From Caldifarciminota bacterium (GTDB lineage Bacteria > Hydrothermota > Tepidihabitantia > B3-TA06), in the NCBI GenBank assembly GCA_016934635.1, contig JAFGSK010000054.1, forward strand, positions 1-64,000: 64,000 nucleotides of DNA, in the 5' to 3' direction. The notes under the pieces are model-generated. The model saw nothing but the letters and a program-made list of their open reading frames with translations. It had not been told where the DNA came from and searched no databases. Within the stretch, counting starts at the first letter, position 1. Every line of letters starts with the position of its first letter. Positions 52,287 to 61,113 of this stretch are shown in pieces. Made by a program: the position numbers and the translations under genes.

Positions 52287-53297
52287 TTAATGAACAACTA
52301 TAAGTTTTTTTAGATCTGAGTGACCGCTACTGGTTAGTTTAAGGAAGTAGACTCCTTTCGGGAGTATTGAGGCGTCAATTTCAACGTGATGGATACCTGC
52401 GGAAAGGCTGCCAGTATGAAGGGTCTTAACAGAACGACCGCAAGCATCACAAAGAACAAGATCAATATCGCGCGTCGTTTCCAGTAAGAGATCAACTTGT
52501 CCGATCCTGTTGAGGATGGTGGAGGCAGATACAAAGTAGCTGATCGGGGCGGTTTCTTCGACGCCAATCGCTGCGAATTTGAGAACTGCTGCCTGATGTA
52601 TTTGTTTGTCCGGCCCTTGCACAAAACAACCTACGTCACAGCTTTCGTTTTCAGTAAAGTGAGGCCAACCGTCATCTATGGTGTAATCGCAGGTCAAGGT
52701 TGTATCTGCGCCGGAAGTTAGGGTAATATCTAAGCCATCTGGATCGGGAAGCATTCTCCGTTCCACGAAGAACAGGCTGTCTTCACCTATCCAAGAGTAT
52801 GGGATATGGGATTCGGTTATGGTAAAATGAACTTTGCCGGTTATGGTTTCTGCATTTGTGTTGGTTATGTGTGCCTGTAGGGTGCCTGAGGCCGAGGTGT
52901 ATGAGTTTTTTTCACCAGAGAATTCGATCTCGAGCGGTGATTCGTTGCCTCGGTGAGCCAAAAAAGCGGGATCGTATCGAGCAAGGGTTATACCTCCATC
53001 ACCAACCAACTTCTCCGTGCCGTCGAAGTAAGAGGTTGGGTAACCCGAGACTGCATAATAATCGATTCGAGCTTCCCCGTCGGGATTAGAGAAGGGATCG
53101 CTTGATTGATGGTGATATTCAACAATCAGAAGCTGCCCAGGATATTTTTGGGCAAGACCCTCGACGGTCGCTGCAACCTTTGGACAATGCCCACACCAGG
53201 TTCCTGTAGCTACCTCAAGAACCACGACCCGTTCTGCTGAAAAAGCCATGAACGGGATGTGAAGAAGTCCGAGAAGCACAACTAAGGATTTACGCAT
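52287..53297 (-). CDS. Omp28-like secreted thioredoxin-fold protein (CGHC)
   Basis: The 336-residue protein has a signal peptide ending FSAER, TGTWCGHCPKV (protein disulfide isomerase-type CGHC) and YPTSYFDG. The C-terminal module has DACGRSVKTLHTGSLSAGIHHV and VYFLKLTSSG, and the final strand is KKLIVVH. CGHC favours oxidase/isomerase behaviour, whereas CPPC or CGPC favour reduction (general knowledge), so this paralogue may differ in redox role. ATG 53297 has AAGGAGG. Confidence 0.78.
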   Translation of the reverse strand: MRKSLVVLLGLLHIPFMAFSAERVVVLEVATGTWCGHCPKVAATVEGLAQKYPGQLLIVEYHHQSSDPFSNPDGEARIDYYAVSGYPTSYFDGTEKLVGDGGITLARYDPAFLAHRGNESPLEIEFSGEKNSYTSASGTLQAHITNTNAETITGKVHFTITESHIPYSWIGEDSLFFVERRMLPDPDGLDITLTSGADTTLTCDYTIDDGWPHFTENESCDVGCFVQGPDKQIHQAAVLKFAAIGVEETAPISYFVSASTILNRIGQVDLLLETTRDIDLVLCDACGRSVKTLHTGSLSAGIHHVEIDASILPKGVYFLKLTSSGHSDLKKLIVVH

Positions 53298-53314
53298 AAA
53301 GGTTTTCCTCCTTA

Positions 53315-53344
53315 AATAAAAAGGGGCGGGTTGGTTTCCGCCCC
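53315..53344 (-). terminator. terminator after the 53361-54413 gene
   Basis: GGGGCGG (53323-53329) and CCGCCCC (53338-53344) form the stem. On the minus strand a TTTTTATTT tract follows. It separates this gene's transcript from the next. Confidence 0.8.
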
Positions 53345-53360
53345 TAATACTTCTTTACAG

Positions 53361-54413
53361 CTAATGAATGACCAGCATCTTGCCGACTTCTGAGAAGCTT
53401 CCACAGGAAAGCTTGATGAAGTAGGCTCCGCTAGGCAACCCACCAGTCTCGAAGGGTATTTGATGATTTCCTGCGCCGAGGCTTCCTTTGTGAAGCGTTG
53501 AAACCTGGCGGCCACTGGCATCGAAGAGGATAAGATCGACGTCTGAAGATGCACCGAGAGAGAATCTAACAGAACCGAGGTTTTTCACAACCGCTGGAAC
53601 ATCTAACGAGAATGGGAGGGTAGTCGGTTTTTCTTCCTTAACACCTGCCATGAGCTCGTTGGAAAGAGGTATGACAGCGGCCTGGAAGATTTCCCTGGGC
53701 AGTCCTTCGGAGACATCGTCTTGAACGAAACAACCGAATTCTATGTTACCTAAGTCGTCCGTATAACGAAGCCAATCCGGATCGATTTCATACTCACGGG
53801 TGATTGTGGTATCTGCTCCGGCTGCAAGGGTTATAAGGGCGCCATCGGCATCGGGGAGCATATCGCGCACTACGAAATGGAGCACAGTATGGATTTGCCA
53901 TGCATAGCGGATATTGGATTCGGTAACCGTAAAGTGGACCTTGCCTGTGATTTCCTCCTCGCTCGTGTTCGTGATCGTGGCGGTGAGAGTCCCCTGAGCA
54001 AGATAGCTTTCTTCCGTCTGGTCAAGCAAGATTTCAAGGGGTGATTCTATTTTACGGCGGTTGGTGAACTTCGGTTCATAGAGGGTGATTGCTGATTTAT
54101 TAGACCAAGCCCCTATAACAGTATCGACTCCGTCAAAAAAAGCGGCGGGGATTCCAGAAAAAACGTCGTTGTAAAAATCGTAACGGGTAAATCCAGGCGT
54201 ATTGTTGAAAGGGTCCGAACTGTGGTAATGATACTCAAGTACCAGGATTTCACCCTGATATTCATCTACCAGATCTTCTGCTCCCCATGCGGCTCCTGCG
54301 CACGGAGGGCACCAGGTTGCAGTGACTATCTCAAGAACCACGACGCGGTCAGCTGCCATAAGGCCGAAGGGAAGAATCAGTAACCCGAGTATAACGACTA
54401 AAGATTTGCGCAT
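53361..54413 (-). CDS. Omp28-like secreted thioredoxin-fold protein (CPPC)
   Basis: The 350-residue protein has a signal peptide ending LMAADR, TATWCPPCAGAAWG and IPAAFFDG. The C-terminal module is DASGRQVSTLHKGSLGAGNHQI, AYFIKLSCGS, final KMLVIH. Start ATG 54413 with AAAGGAGG. It is very similar in order and wording to 51203-52195, showing recent duplication. Exported; the partner is unknown. Confidence 0.78.
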   Translation of the reverse strand: MRKSLVVILGLLILPFGLMAADRVVVLEIVTATWCPPCAGAAWGAEDLVDEYQGEILVLEYHYHSSDPFNNTPGFTRYDFYNDVFSGIPAAFFDGVDTVIGAWSNKSAITLYEPKFTNRRKIESPLEILLDQTEESYLAQGTLTATITNTSEEEITGKVHFTVTESNIRYAWQIHTVLHFVVRDMLPDADGALITLAAGADTTITREYEIDPDWLRYTDDLGNIEFGCFVQDDVSEGLPREIFQAAVIPLSNELMAGVKEEKPTTLPFSLDVPAVVKNLGSVRFSLGASSDVDLILFDASGRQVSTLHKGSLGAGNHQIPFETGGLPSGAYFIKLSCGSFSEVGKMLVIH

Positions 54414-54441
54414 ATAGGTTTGCCTCCTTTGCTTAGGTTTC

Positions 54442-54462
54442 AAGCTGAATCAGATTCAGCTT
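54442..54462. promoter_or_regulatory. GCTGAAT palindrome in intergenic leader
   Basis: AAGCTGAAT and ATTCAGCTT form a perfect 9 bp palindrome with a 3 nt centre. A related GCTGAA/TTCAGC repeat lies at 55973-55989 in the next intergenic gap. Candidate operator or duplicated hairpin. Confidence 0.4.
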
Positions 54463-54471
54463 CGATTAAGA

Positions 54472-54499
54472 ACACAGGCGGGGTGTTCCCCGCCCGTGT
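54472..54499 (-). terminator. terminator after the 54512-55942 gene
   Basis: A 12 bp GC-rich stem with one G-T pair (54472-54483 with 54488-54499, loop 4 nt). On the minus strand TCTTAATC follows, a weak T tract. Confidence 0.6.
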
Positions 54500-54511
54500 A
54501 TTTCTCTTCTG

Positions 54512-55942
54512 CTAATGAATAACCAGTAATCTTTCTACCTTAGACCAGTTTCCGAGAGTGGCTTTAATGAAATAAACGCCATTGGTGAGTTCTAGGGCCG
54601 ATACAGTGACCGACCCGGATCCTGAGACGCCTGAGCAAAGCTTTCTAACCGTTCGTCCGCAGGCATCGTATAGAGTGATTTCAACGTTCTCGGCGTTTGG
54701 AGTAGAAAAACTGACCAATCCCTGATCCGTGACGATTGAAGGTGCAACGAGAGAGTAAGTGCGGCGAGGTAAGATATCCTCAGCCACCCCAGGCACATAG
54801 GTTTGCTTAAACTCGGGTGCAATCGAACCGTCACCCGAACCTGCCCAGAACTCAAGTTCAAAGCCTGAGCCATCGTAACCGGCTCCCGCCTCGATCATAA
54901 GTTGATCGCCTTCTATGGTGTAGGAGCCTCCTGCCTCGACGCTCTGCGCTACCGCTCTACCGTTGACAACTGTTATATCTTCATCTGCGACCTCAAGCTT
55001 AACGACAACATCCTGGAGTTCTACGTCTGAGTTGTTGTTTATGGTTACATGAACGTTAGCCTGCTCACCTGCATCGAGTTTTCCATCCTGAGGTGCCACC
55101 AGAGGGTTGGAAAGGTCGAAGTCCGAGTAGCCGACTACGTTTACCTTTGCCGCCTGCAGAACTTCAGTTTCTCCTACTCCTGATTTCTGACACCAGAAGA
55201 CAAGCTGGCAGTTTTCAGCGCTGACTATTAATCCATCCTCAAATAAGGGCGGAAACATGATGCTGTCGTAAATGTCGTATTCCATTGTCAGTGTTTTAGT
55301 TGCGTTTTTAGCAATGGTAACATCAGTACCGTTCAAGCCGACCGTTTCGGAAGGCTTGGGCAGCATGGCGAACAACACCTGGTCATGCTCCGGATCACCG
55401 TTTGTTCCGGTATATTCAACATCGTTTACCACTAAGGCTCCGTAGAGCTTGAAGGAAAGAAGCTGACCTCCTTCGTTGATGATTTCGATCGTTACTTCAC
55501 CTGAACCTTGTGTCTCTCCTTCCAGATAAGAGGAAGGAGTAAAGGTTCGGTAAATATTAAGCTCTAGAGGGGATTCTGTCGCATGCCTATCATCGATTCC
55601 AGGGGCCCACATGTCACCAGAAATATTTGTGTATTTGGCTACTCCGTCAATTACAATAGTGGGTATGCTGTTGATATTGTACATGTTTCTGCGTGTATTG
55701 TTGGTGGCAGAGATGTAACTATAGAAGGGATCGTTTCCCGGGGAAGGCCAGTTCATATGAACTCGAATAACCGCGAGGTAATCACCCTTTTGTAACAATA
55801 TTCCGTCAAGCCTTGCGTTACCACTATAACAGGGACCGCAAGTTGTACTGGTTAGGAGTTCTGCAAGCACCATTCTCTCAGCTGCCCAGAGACCGGCGGG
55901 CAAGAGCACTAGCGCCAACAGCAATAGAAGTGATTTACGCAT
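54512..55942 (-). CDS. long Omp28-like secreted thioredoxin-fold protein (CGPC)
   Basis: The 476-residue protein has a signal peptide ending LWAAER, TSTTCGPCYSGNARL and IPTIVIDG (cis-Pro), a longer middle with two beta-sandwich regions (one with LVAPQDGKLDAGEQANVHVTI, a CARDB/NEW3-like start) and a C-terminal module DACGRTVRKLCSG, VYFIKATLG, final RLLVIH. It belongs to the long subgroup with 55995 and 57417. Start ATG 55942 with GGAGGT. Confidence 0.77.
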   Translation of the reverse strand: MRKSLLLLLALVLLPAGLWAAERMVLAELLTSTTCGPCYSGNARLDGILLQKGDYLAVIRVHMNWPSPGNDPFYSYISATNNTRRNMYNINSIPTIVIDGVAKYTNISGDMWAPGIDDRHATESPLELNIYRTFTPSSYLEGETQGSGEVTIEIINEGGQLLSFKLYGALVVNDVEYTGTNGDPEHDQVLFAMLPKPSETVGLNGTDVTIAKNATKTLTMEYDIYDSIMFPPLFEDGLIVSAENCQLVFWCQKSGVGETEVLQAAKVNVVGYSDFDLSNPLVAPQDGKLDAGEQANVHVTINNNSDVELQDVVVKLEVADEDITVVNGRAVAQSVEAGGSYTIEGDQLMIEAGAGYDGSGFELEFWAGSGDGSIAPEFKQTYVPGVAEDILPRRTYSLVAPSIVTDQGLVSFSTPNAENVEITLYDACGRTVRKLCSGVSGSGSVTVSALELTNGVYFIKATLGNWSKVERLLVIH

Positions 55943-55972
55943 CGATTTACCTCCATTATTACTTGATTCCAT

Positions 55973-55989
55973 GCTGAACTCGATTCAGC
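55973..55989. promoter_or_regulatory. second GCTGAA/TTCAGC palindrome
   Basis: A 6 bp inverted repeat with a 5 nt loop in the 52 nt gap between 55942 and 55995, next to an A/T tract. It matches the palindrome at 54442-54462 in half-site sequence. Confidence 0.4.
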
Positions 55990-55994
55990 TTTTT

Positions 55995-57401
55995 TTAATG
56001 AACTACTAAAATCTTGGAGATTTTAGAGTAGCGTCCATAGTTAATTTTCACGAAGTATACCCCGCGAGTAATTTCGTTTGCCGACAGGGGTATAATGTTT
56101 GTCCCTTGCGAGAGGTGACCGCTGTAGATTCCTTTTATCTTCCGTCCACAGGCATCGAAAAGATCGATTTTACCTTCCAGCGATGCAGGCAGCGAAAGAG
56201 TTATTATGCCAGTTTTGTTAATACACCCGGGTACGTTTACCGAGAAGGGGTGATAGCGCTCTGAAATACCAACCGGTTCATACATCTGGAATTCGGCTTC
56301 CTGGTTTCGTATAGGACCCTTACCACAACTCAAAGACAACAGGAGACTTGGTCTGTATCCTTCTTCACCGTCATGAGAAAGGGTGATCTGGAACGGATCA
56401 TCTTCGTTGCGACCTTGTTCCTGGGGCGCAATGTCACTCCAGGTAGACACAGAATCAGGAATTTCAACTGCCTCGTCTTCGGTTGAGAGTACCCCGGTTA
56501 CCTCCTCCCATGTCCAATCAGAGGTGTTGAGCAGAGTGACGTAGAAGTCTGATGTTTCCCCTGGACTAAGCTTACCCCTCTCATTGTCCACCTCAGAGAA
56601 GGTAACCTCGGCAGAAAGAGGTCCATGAGAAACAGGGATTATCGTTGCCTGAAATATCTCCTTTGTCGATGTTAGCTGACACCAGAATACTATCTCGCAA
56701 TTTCCAGCGTCTGTTACGTGGTATTGACCCGTAGGTTTGAGATCGCCTGTGAGGAAAGGAATCGTGTCGTCTATAACGAAGTCATAAGTTAAAACCTTGG
56801 TTTCCGCTCCTTTAAGGGTTATTGGTTCTCCACTTGAGGAAGGGTACATATCGATCATTACCTGATGATGAATAGGATCCCCATTGGAGCCTGTATAAGC
56901 GACGTTGCTTTCGACCAGCGCTCCAAAGAGCACGAAGGATATAGACTTGCTATCTTCATTGGTAAGCTCCACTGTAACCGAGCCTTGACCCTGTAAAGCG
57001 TTGTAGGCATTGGGTACAAAAGAAGCAGTAGTTTTAATATTAACCGTTGAGCCTGCATCGCGATGTTCGAGGATGAATTCGTCGACCAGCGGCCATCCTC
57101 CACCATCCATCTTAAATTTAGGCACCGCGTTGATGTCACCGTAGTAAGACCTGCGAGCACCGTTAGCCGAGTTGTAGTGGCAGAACGGGTCATTTCCCGG
57201 GGAAGGCCAACTCATATGGTAGCGAACCGCTATCAGGCAATCATGTTTGGCTAAATAATTATTGAGTGAGGCATTCCCGCCCACACATGGGGGACAGGTT
57301 GTGCTGGTAAACATCTCCACCAACACCATTCGCTCTGCCGCAAAGCCTTCAAAAGGGAACGCGGCGAGTATTATAGTTGCGAGCAAAACCTTTCTTATCA
57401 T
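55995..57401 (-). CDS. long Omp28-like secreted thioredoxin-fold protein (CPPC)
   Basis: The 468-residue protein has a signal peptide ending GFAAER, TSTTCPPCVGGNASL, VPKFKMDG at the cis-Pro site, and an extended middle with a CARDB/NEW3-like segment (NERGKLSPGETSDFYVTL). The C-terminal module is DACGRKIKGIYSGHLSQG, VYFVKINYG, final KILVVH. Start ATG 57401 lies 15 nt after the stop of 57417-58814, whose end carries AAAGGAG, so the two are translationally linked. Confidence 0.77.
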   Translation of the reverse strand: MIRKVLLATIILAAFPFEGFAAERMVLVEMFTSTTCPPCVGGNASLNNYLAKHDCLIAVRYHMSWPSPGNDPFCHYNSANGARRSYYGDINAVPKFKMDGGGWPLVDEFILEHRDAGSTVNIKTTASFVPNAYNALQGQGSVTVELTNEDSKSISFVLFGALVESNVAYTGSNGDPIHHQVMIDMYPSSSGEPITLKGAETKVLTYDFVIDDTIPFLTGDLKPTGQYHVTDAGNCEIVFWCQLTSTKEIFQATIIPVSHGPLSAEVTFSEVDNERGKLSPGETSDFYVTLLNTSDWTWEEVTGVLSTEDEAVEIPDSVSTWSDIAPQEQGRNEDDPFQITLSHDGEEGYRPSLLLSLSCGKGPIRNQEAEFQMYEPVGISERYHPFSVNVPGCINKTGIITLSLPASLEGKIDLFDACGRKIKGIYSGHLSQGTNIIPLSANEITRGVYFVKINYGRYSKISKILVVH

Positions 57402-57416
57402 GGCAATAAGTCTCCT

Positions 57417-58814
57417 TTATTTCACCAAAACGATCTTAGATGTTTGATTAACCCCGTCGGTCTGGATACAGATTAAGTAAAGACCCACGGGGATTTCCGG
57501 CAGAACGATCTCGCTAAGGTTCCGGCCCTGGCCTTCGTAAAGTACATCAACAAGCCTACCGCTTGAATCAAAAATCAAGATTCTATGGAAACTGTCTCCA
57601 TAAGGACCAAGTTTCACACGAGATCCAGGCTTCAGGATAGCGGGAATAGAAACCTCAAGAAAAGTAACCGCCTCTTCGATGAGACCGAGGGGCTGTGTTC
57701 CTGTAGTAAAGGAACCGTCTTGGGAACCGGAATAGCAGTTAAGATTGAAGATTGAGCCGTCGTATCCTGATGAGGCTTCTATGACAAGATCGTCGCCCTT
57801 GAGTTCATAGCTTGAGTTTGCTGCGATCTCTGTTATCTCGGCTACTCCCTTTAGGACCGTTATCTGGTCGTTGTCGACCTCAACATATACCCTTACGCCA
57901 TTTATCTTCTTGGACTCACCGTTGTGAATGGTGAGGTGAAATCGTGCCTGTTCTCCAGGATGAAGCTGACCGTCCGCGCCGTCGTCTGAGAGTTCTATAT
58001 CAGAAAGACTTAAATGCTTCTGATTAGGTATTTTGACTTTCGTCCCTTGAAGAATTTCATCAGTTTCGTCATCCTGGCCCCAGAAGAGCAGTTCGCAGTT
58101 TTCACTTGAAACGATATGGACTTCGCCGGTAGGTTCATTTGCCGCGTCCAGGATAGGTACAGTATCATCGATTGAAAAGTCGTATATGATTAACTTGGTT
58201 TCTGCGGGTTCAAATGTAAGATCGTCACCCCATGGAGAAGAGATTATATCTATCATCACCTGGTTGTGGATAGGATCACCGTTGGTGCCGGTGTAGGCAA
58301 CGTTGCTTTCGGTAAGGGTGCCGTAAAGATAGATAGAATAAGACTCTTCTGTACTTTCGTTAGTTATCTCTACAAGAGCGGTACCTGAGCCTTGATCTGC
58401 GGAAAATGCTGAGGTTTGAAAATCCCGATAGACCTTCATGTAGAGGGGAGATTCCACTGAGCGTCGGTCGTCAATCGCAGGTCCCCATAGAGCTCTGTCC
58501 GCACCACCCATCTTGACTATTCCATCAATAACTATGGTTGGTACGCTGTTGATGAGGTAGACCTGACGACGTGTGTTATTTTCTGGTTTGTGATAGTTAT
58601 AGAAGGGGTCGTTGCCAGGGCTGGGCCAGGACATATGGTAACGAACCACCCCTAGGAAACTTTCCTTATCCGTAGCGAGGCTGTTGAGCATGGAATTCCC
58701 TGCAACGCAAGGAGGACAGGTAGTGCTGGTGAAGAGTTCGGCAACTACCATCCTTTCGGCTGCAAAGCCTGCTAAAGGCAACAGACTCGTAATGACTATC
58801 ACATACTTTTTCAT
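57417..58814 (-). CDS. long Omp28-like secreted thioredoxin-fold protein, first of the array
   Basis: The 465-residue protein has a signal peptide ending AGFAAER, TSTTCPPCVAGNSML (CPPC), VPTIVIDG, the CARDB/NEW3-like segment (GADGQLHPGEQARFHLTI) and a more divergent C-terminal module: DSSGRLVDVLYEG, LYLICIQTDG, final KIVLVK. ATG 58814 is preceded by AAAGGAG, which sits in the loop of a GGCTG/CAGCC hairpin (58816-58835). It is the first gene after the candidate promoter at 59033-59059. Confidence 0.77.
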   Translation of the reverse strand: MKKYVIVITSLLPLAGFAAERMVVAELFTSTTCPPCVAGNSMLNSLATDKESFLGVVRYHMSWPSPGNDPFYNYHKPENNTRRQVYLINSVPTIVIDGIVKMGGADRALWGPAIDDRRSVESPLYMKVYRDFQTSAFSADQGSGTALVEITNESTEESYSIYLYGTLTESNVAYTGTNGDPIHNQVMIDIISSPWGDDLTFEPAETKLIIYDFSIDDTVPILDAANEPTGEVHIVSSENCELLFWGQDDETDEILQGTKVKIPNQKHLSLSDIELSDDGADGQLHPGEQARFHLTIHNGESKKINGVRVYVEVDNDQITVLKGVAEITEIAANSSYELKGDDLVIEASSGYDGSIFNLNCYSGSQDGSFTTGTQPLGLIEEAVTFLEVSIPAILKPGSRVKLGPYGDSFHRILIFDSSGRLVDVLYEGQGRNLSEIVLPEIPVGLYLICIQTDGVNQTSKIVLVK

Positions 58815-59032
58815 CGGCTGGGGCTCCTTTCAGCCAAGCAGAACTTTTTTCTTACCGATTCAATGCAGCCTTTGTTGGAGGTAGTGTATAATTCATTAAG
58901 CCACATCAAACCTTTCCGTAGTGGATCAGTCCGGGAAGTAATCGCTCGCTTTCCCGCATGACTTTTCTATACCCGGAAACCTTCTAATGCTCCATCCATC
59001 GGTTCCGTCATTATAGATTTCCACTACTTAAC

Positions 59033-59059
59033 ATTTTATTCAAATTCTGAGATTGTCAA
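59033..59059 (-). promoter_or_regulatory. promoter of the thioredoxin-fold array
   Basis: On the minus strand TTGACA (59059-59054), 15 bp, TAAAAT (59038-59033). The leader to ATG 58814 would be about 210 nt, unusually long here. Confidence 0.5.
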
Positions 59060-59131
59060 GCCTTGGCCAGGGGAATACGGGCAATTGGCTGCGTCGGTCG
59101 TTAGCTCTCGGCAGTGAGCGGCAGGCGGGTG

Positions 59132-59160
59132 TTGACGAACCGCCTTTATGTGGTTATTAT
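59132..59160 (+). promoter_or_regulatory. promoter of der
   Basis: TTGACG (59132-59137), 17 bp, TATTAT (59155-59160). The -35 box lies inside an imperfect inverted repeat (GGCGG / CCGCC). Confidence 0.5.
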
Positions 59161-59209
59161 TATTAAGGATGTTTCCGGTGTATCGTAATATTCAACCCAT
59201 AGATGGCTT

Positions 59210-60496
59210 ATGAAGGGTGTTGTAGCTCTGGTCGGTCGACCCAATGTAGGCAAGTCCACATTGTTTAACCGCCTGGTTGGACGCAGGGAAGCCATAACCC
59301 TGCGTGAACCAGGTATAACCAGGGATCGGTTGTACGGTACGGTCAGCTGGCTGGATAAACGTTTCACCCTCGTGGACACCGGCGGTTTTAACCCCCGGCC
59401 GCAGGCCCCGCTTGAGGAACAGATGCGGTTTCAGGTGGAGCTGGCACTATCCGAGGCCGAACTCGTTCTTCTGGTGGTGGACGGCAAGCAGGGGCTTCAT
59501 CCCGAAGACCAGGCGCTTGCCGAGGTTTTGCGCAAGAAGGCGAAGCCCTATCTGGTTGTGGTGAACAAGAGCGACGTTAAGACCGCCGAGTGGGAACATC
59601 ACGCCTTCCATGTACTTGGGGCGGCAGAACTGTTTCTTGTTTCCGCCGAGCACGGGATAGGATTCGGCGAACTCCTGGACGCCATCGGAGAGCGCTTATC
59701 ATTTGAAGGACACGGCGCAGAAGAGAAGGAAATAAATATACTTATTGCCGGTAGACCAAACGTCGGCAAGTCAACCCTTCTTAACGCGCTCGTTGGTGAG
59801 CGGAGGGCTGTGGTCGATGCTTTACCGGGAACCACCCGTGACCCGGTGGATACCGTGATTGAAGTAGCCGACAATCGCTGGAGGATAATCGACACCTCAG
59901 GCCTCAGGCGAAGGACAAAAATCAGCCAGGACGTTGATTACTATGCCTCTACTCGTCTGCGCAGGGCGCTGTCCAGGGCGGATATAGTCCTTTTCCTGAT
60001 CGACCTTTCAGAAGGAATAACCAGACAGGACAAGCGTCTTGCAAATGAGATAACCGGGCAACGCACCGGTCTGGTTTTAGTATTCAACAAGGTTGACCTT
60101 CTTGACCAGCAAGCGCTCCGCAATCGCACCGGAGAGATTTCCTACCAGTTAAAGGGACTTGAACATTTCTTCAGGGTTACCATATCAGGCAAGACCGGCA
60201 AGGGTCTTGACGAGCTCAAGGATAAAGTAGGTGTTCTCGTGGGAAAACGCACTCAGCGTGTTCCAAAGAAGCTGCTCGCCGAGTTCATCACCCAACTCGT
60301 CCAGGAGCGTTCCCCGGGCCATCAGATAAAGTTCTACAAGTTTACCCAGAAGGAAGGCGTTCCTCCCATGTTTATCCTGGAGTGCAATCGTCCCAGGGAC
60401 ATTGAAGCGTCCTACGTGCGATTCATTCACAATCGTCTTTACCGGGCCTTTGATTTTACCGGCACGAACCTCAAGCTCAGGATAGTAAAGAGATGA
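59210..60496 (+). CDS. der: GTPase Der (EngA), ribosome assembly
   Basis: The 428-residue protein has two GTPase domains in tandem: GRPNVGKST near 9-17 and again near 181-189, DTxG switches (VDTGGF; IDTSGL) and NKSD / NKVD boxes. A KH-like C-domain ends with a short basic tail. Der acts in 50S subunit maturation. Start ATG 59210; no ribosome site is clear. The stop shares ATGA with plsY. Confidence 0.95.
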   Translation: MKGVVALVGRPNVGKSTLFNRLVGRREAITLREPGITRDRLYGTVSWLDKRFTLVDTGGFNPRPQAPLEEQMRFQVELALSEAELVLLVVDGKQGLHPEDQALAEVLRKKAKPYLVVVNKSDVKTAEWEHHAFHVLGAAELFLVSAEHGIGFGELLDAIGERLSFEGHGAEEKEINILIAGRPNVGKSTLLNALVGERRAVVDALPGTTRDPVDTVIEVADNRWRIIDTSGLRRRTKISQDVDYYASTRLRRALSRADIVLFLIDLSEGITRQDKRLANEITGQRTGLVLVFNKVDLLDQQALRNRTGEISYQLKGLEHFFRVTISGKTGKGLDELKDKVGVLVGKRTQRVPKKLLAEFITQLVQERSPGHQIKFYKFTQKEGVPPMFILECNRPRDIEASYVRFIHNRLYRAFDFTGTNLKLRIVKR

Positions 60497-61113
60497 TTTC
60501 ACCTGTCTGGGATACGGTAATACTCGGAATAGCAGGATTTCTTTCAGGAAGCATCCCTGTGGGATTCCTGATAGCCAGGGTCAGGGGCGTGGAGATACGC
60601 AAGGTTGGTTCGGGTAACATCGGGGCGAGCAACGCGATTCGGGCGCTGGGTACTGGCTGGGGCGTGTTTACCGGTATATTCGACGCCCTGAAAGGGGCGC
60701 TACCGACCCTGGCTGCGGTATTTTTCTCACCCTGGCCTGGGATCGTTGGTGTAGCCGCCGTGCTCGGACACATCTTTTCCCCCTGGTTGAGATTCAAAGG
60801 GGGCAAGGGGGTTTCCACCACCCTGGGGGTATTTCTCGTGCTTGCACCTTTCCCAACAGCGGCAGCTGTAGGGATATGGATAGTGCTCTTTCTGACCGTA
60901 GGTTACGTTTCGGTGGCTTCCATACTGTCCTTAGCTTCAATCTCCATGTTCGTTTTAGTATTTTCGAGATTTAACCCCGAGATATCCAGACTGGCTGCAG
61001 CCGCAGGATGTTCTCTCGTTGTTACATTTGCTCATCGAAACAATCTCATTCGTCTTGCCGTAGGCAAGGAACCTCGCTCAGGGCTTTGGGAGAAGATATG
61101 GAAAAGAAGATGA
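60493..61113 (+). CDS. plsY: acyl-phosphate:glycerol-3-phosphate acyltransferase
   Basis: The 206-residue membrane protein has five hydrophobic helices and the PlsY motifs GSIPVGFLIAR, VGSGNIGASNAIRALG (near 37-52) and FKGGKGVSTTLG (near 98-109). It transfers acyl from acyl-phosphate to glycerol-3-phosphate, the first step of phospholipid synthesis. The next gene, gpsA, makes the glycerol-3-phosphate. The start shares ATGA with der and the stop ATGA with gpsA. Confidence 0.95.
   Translation: MISPVWDTVILGIAGFLSGSIPVGFLIARVRGVEIRKVGSGNIGASNAIRALGTGWGVFTGIFDALKGALPTLAAVFFSPWPGIVGVAAVLGHIFSPWLRFKGGKGVSTTLGVFLVLAPFPTAAAVGIWIVLFLTVGYVSVASILSLASISMFVLVFSRFNPEISRLAAAAGCSLVVTFAHRNNLIRLAVGKEPRSGLWEKIWKRR

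Larger units (their letters stand above)
58815..59209. other. 395 nt divergent intergenic region
   Basis: It holds the minus-strand array promoter (59033-59059), the plus-strand der promoter (59132-59160), the ribosome-site hairpin at 58816-58835 and a roughly 210 nt minus-strand leader with at least one further GGGAA/TTCCC hairpin. No ORF with a ribosome site is seen. Confidence 0.5.
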
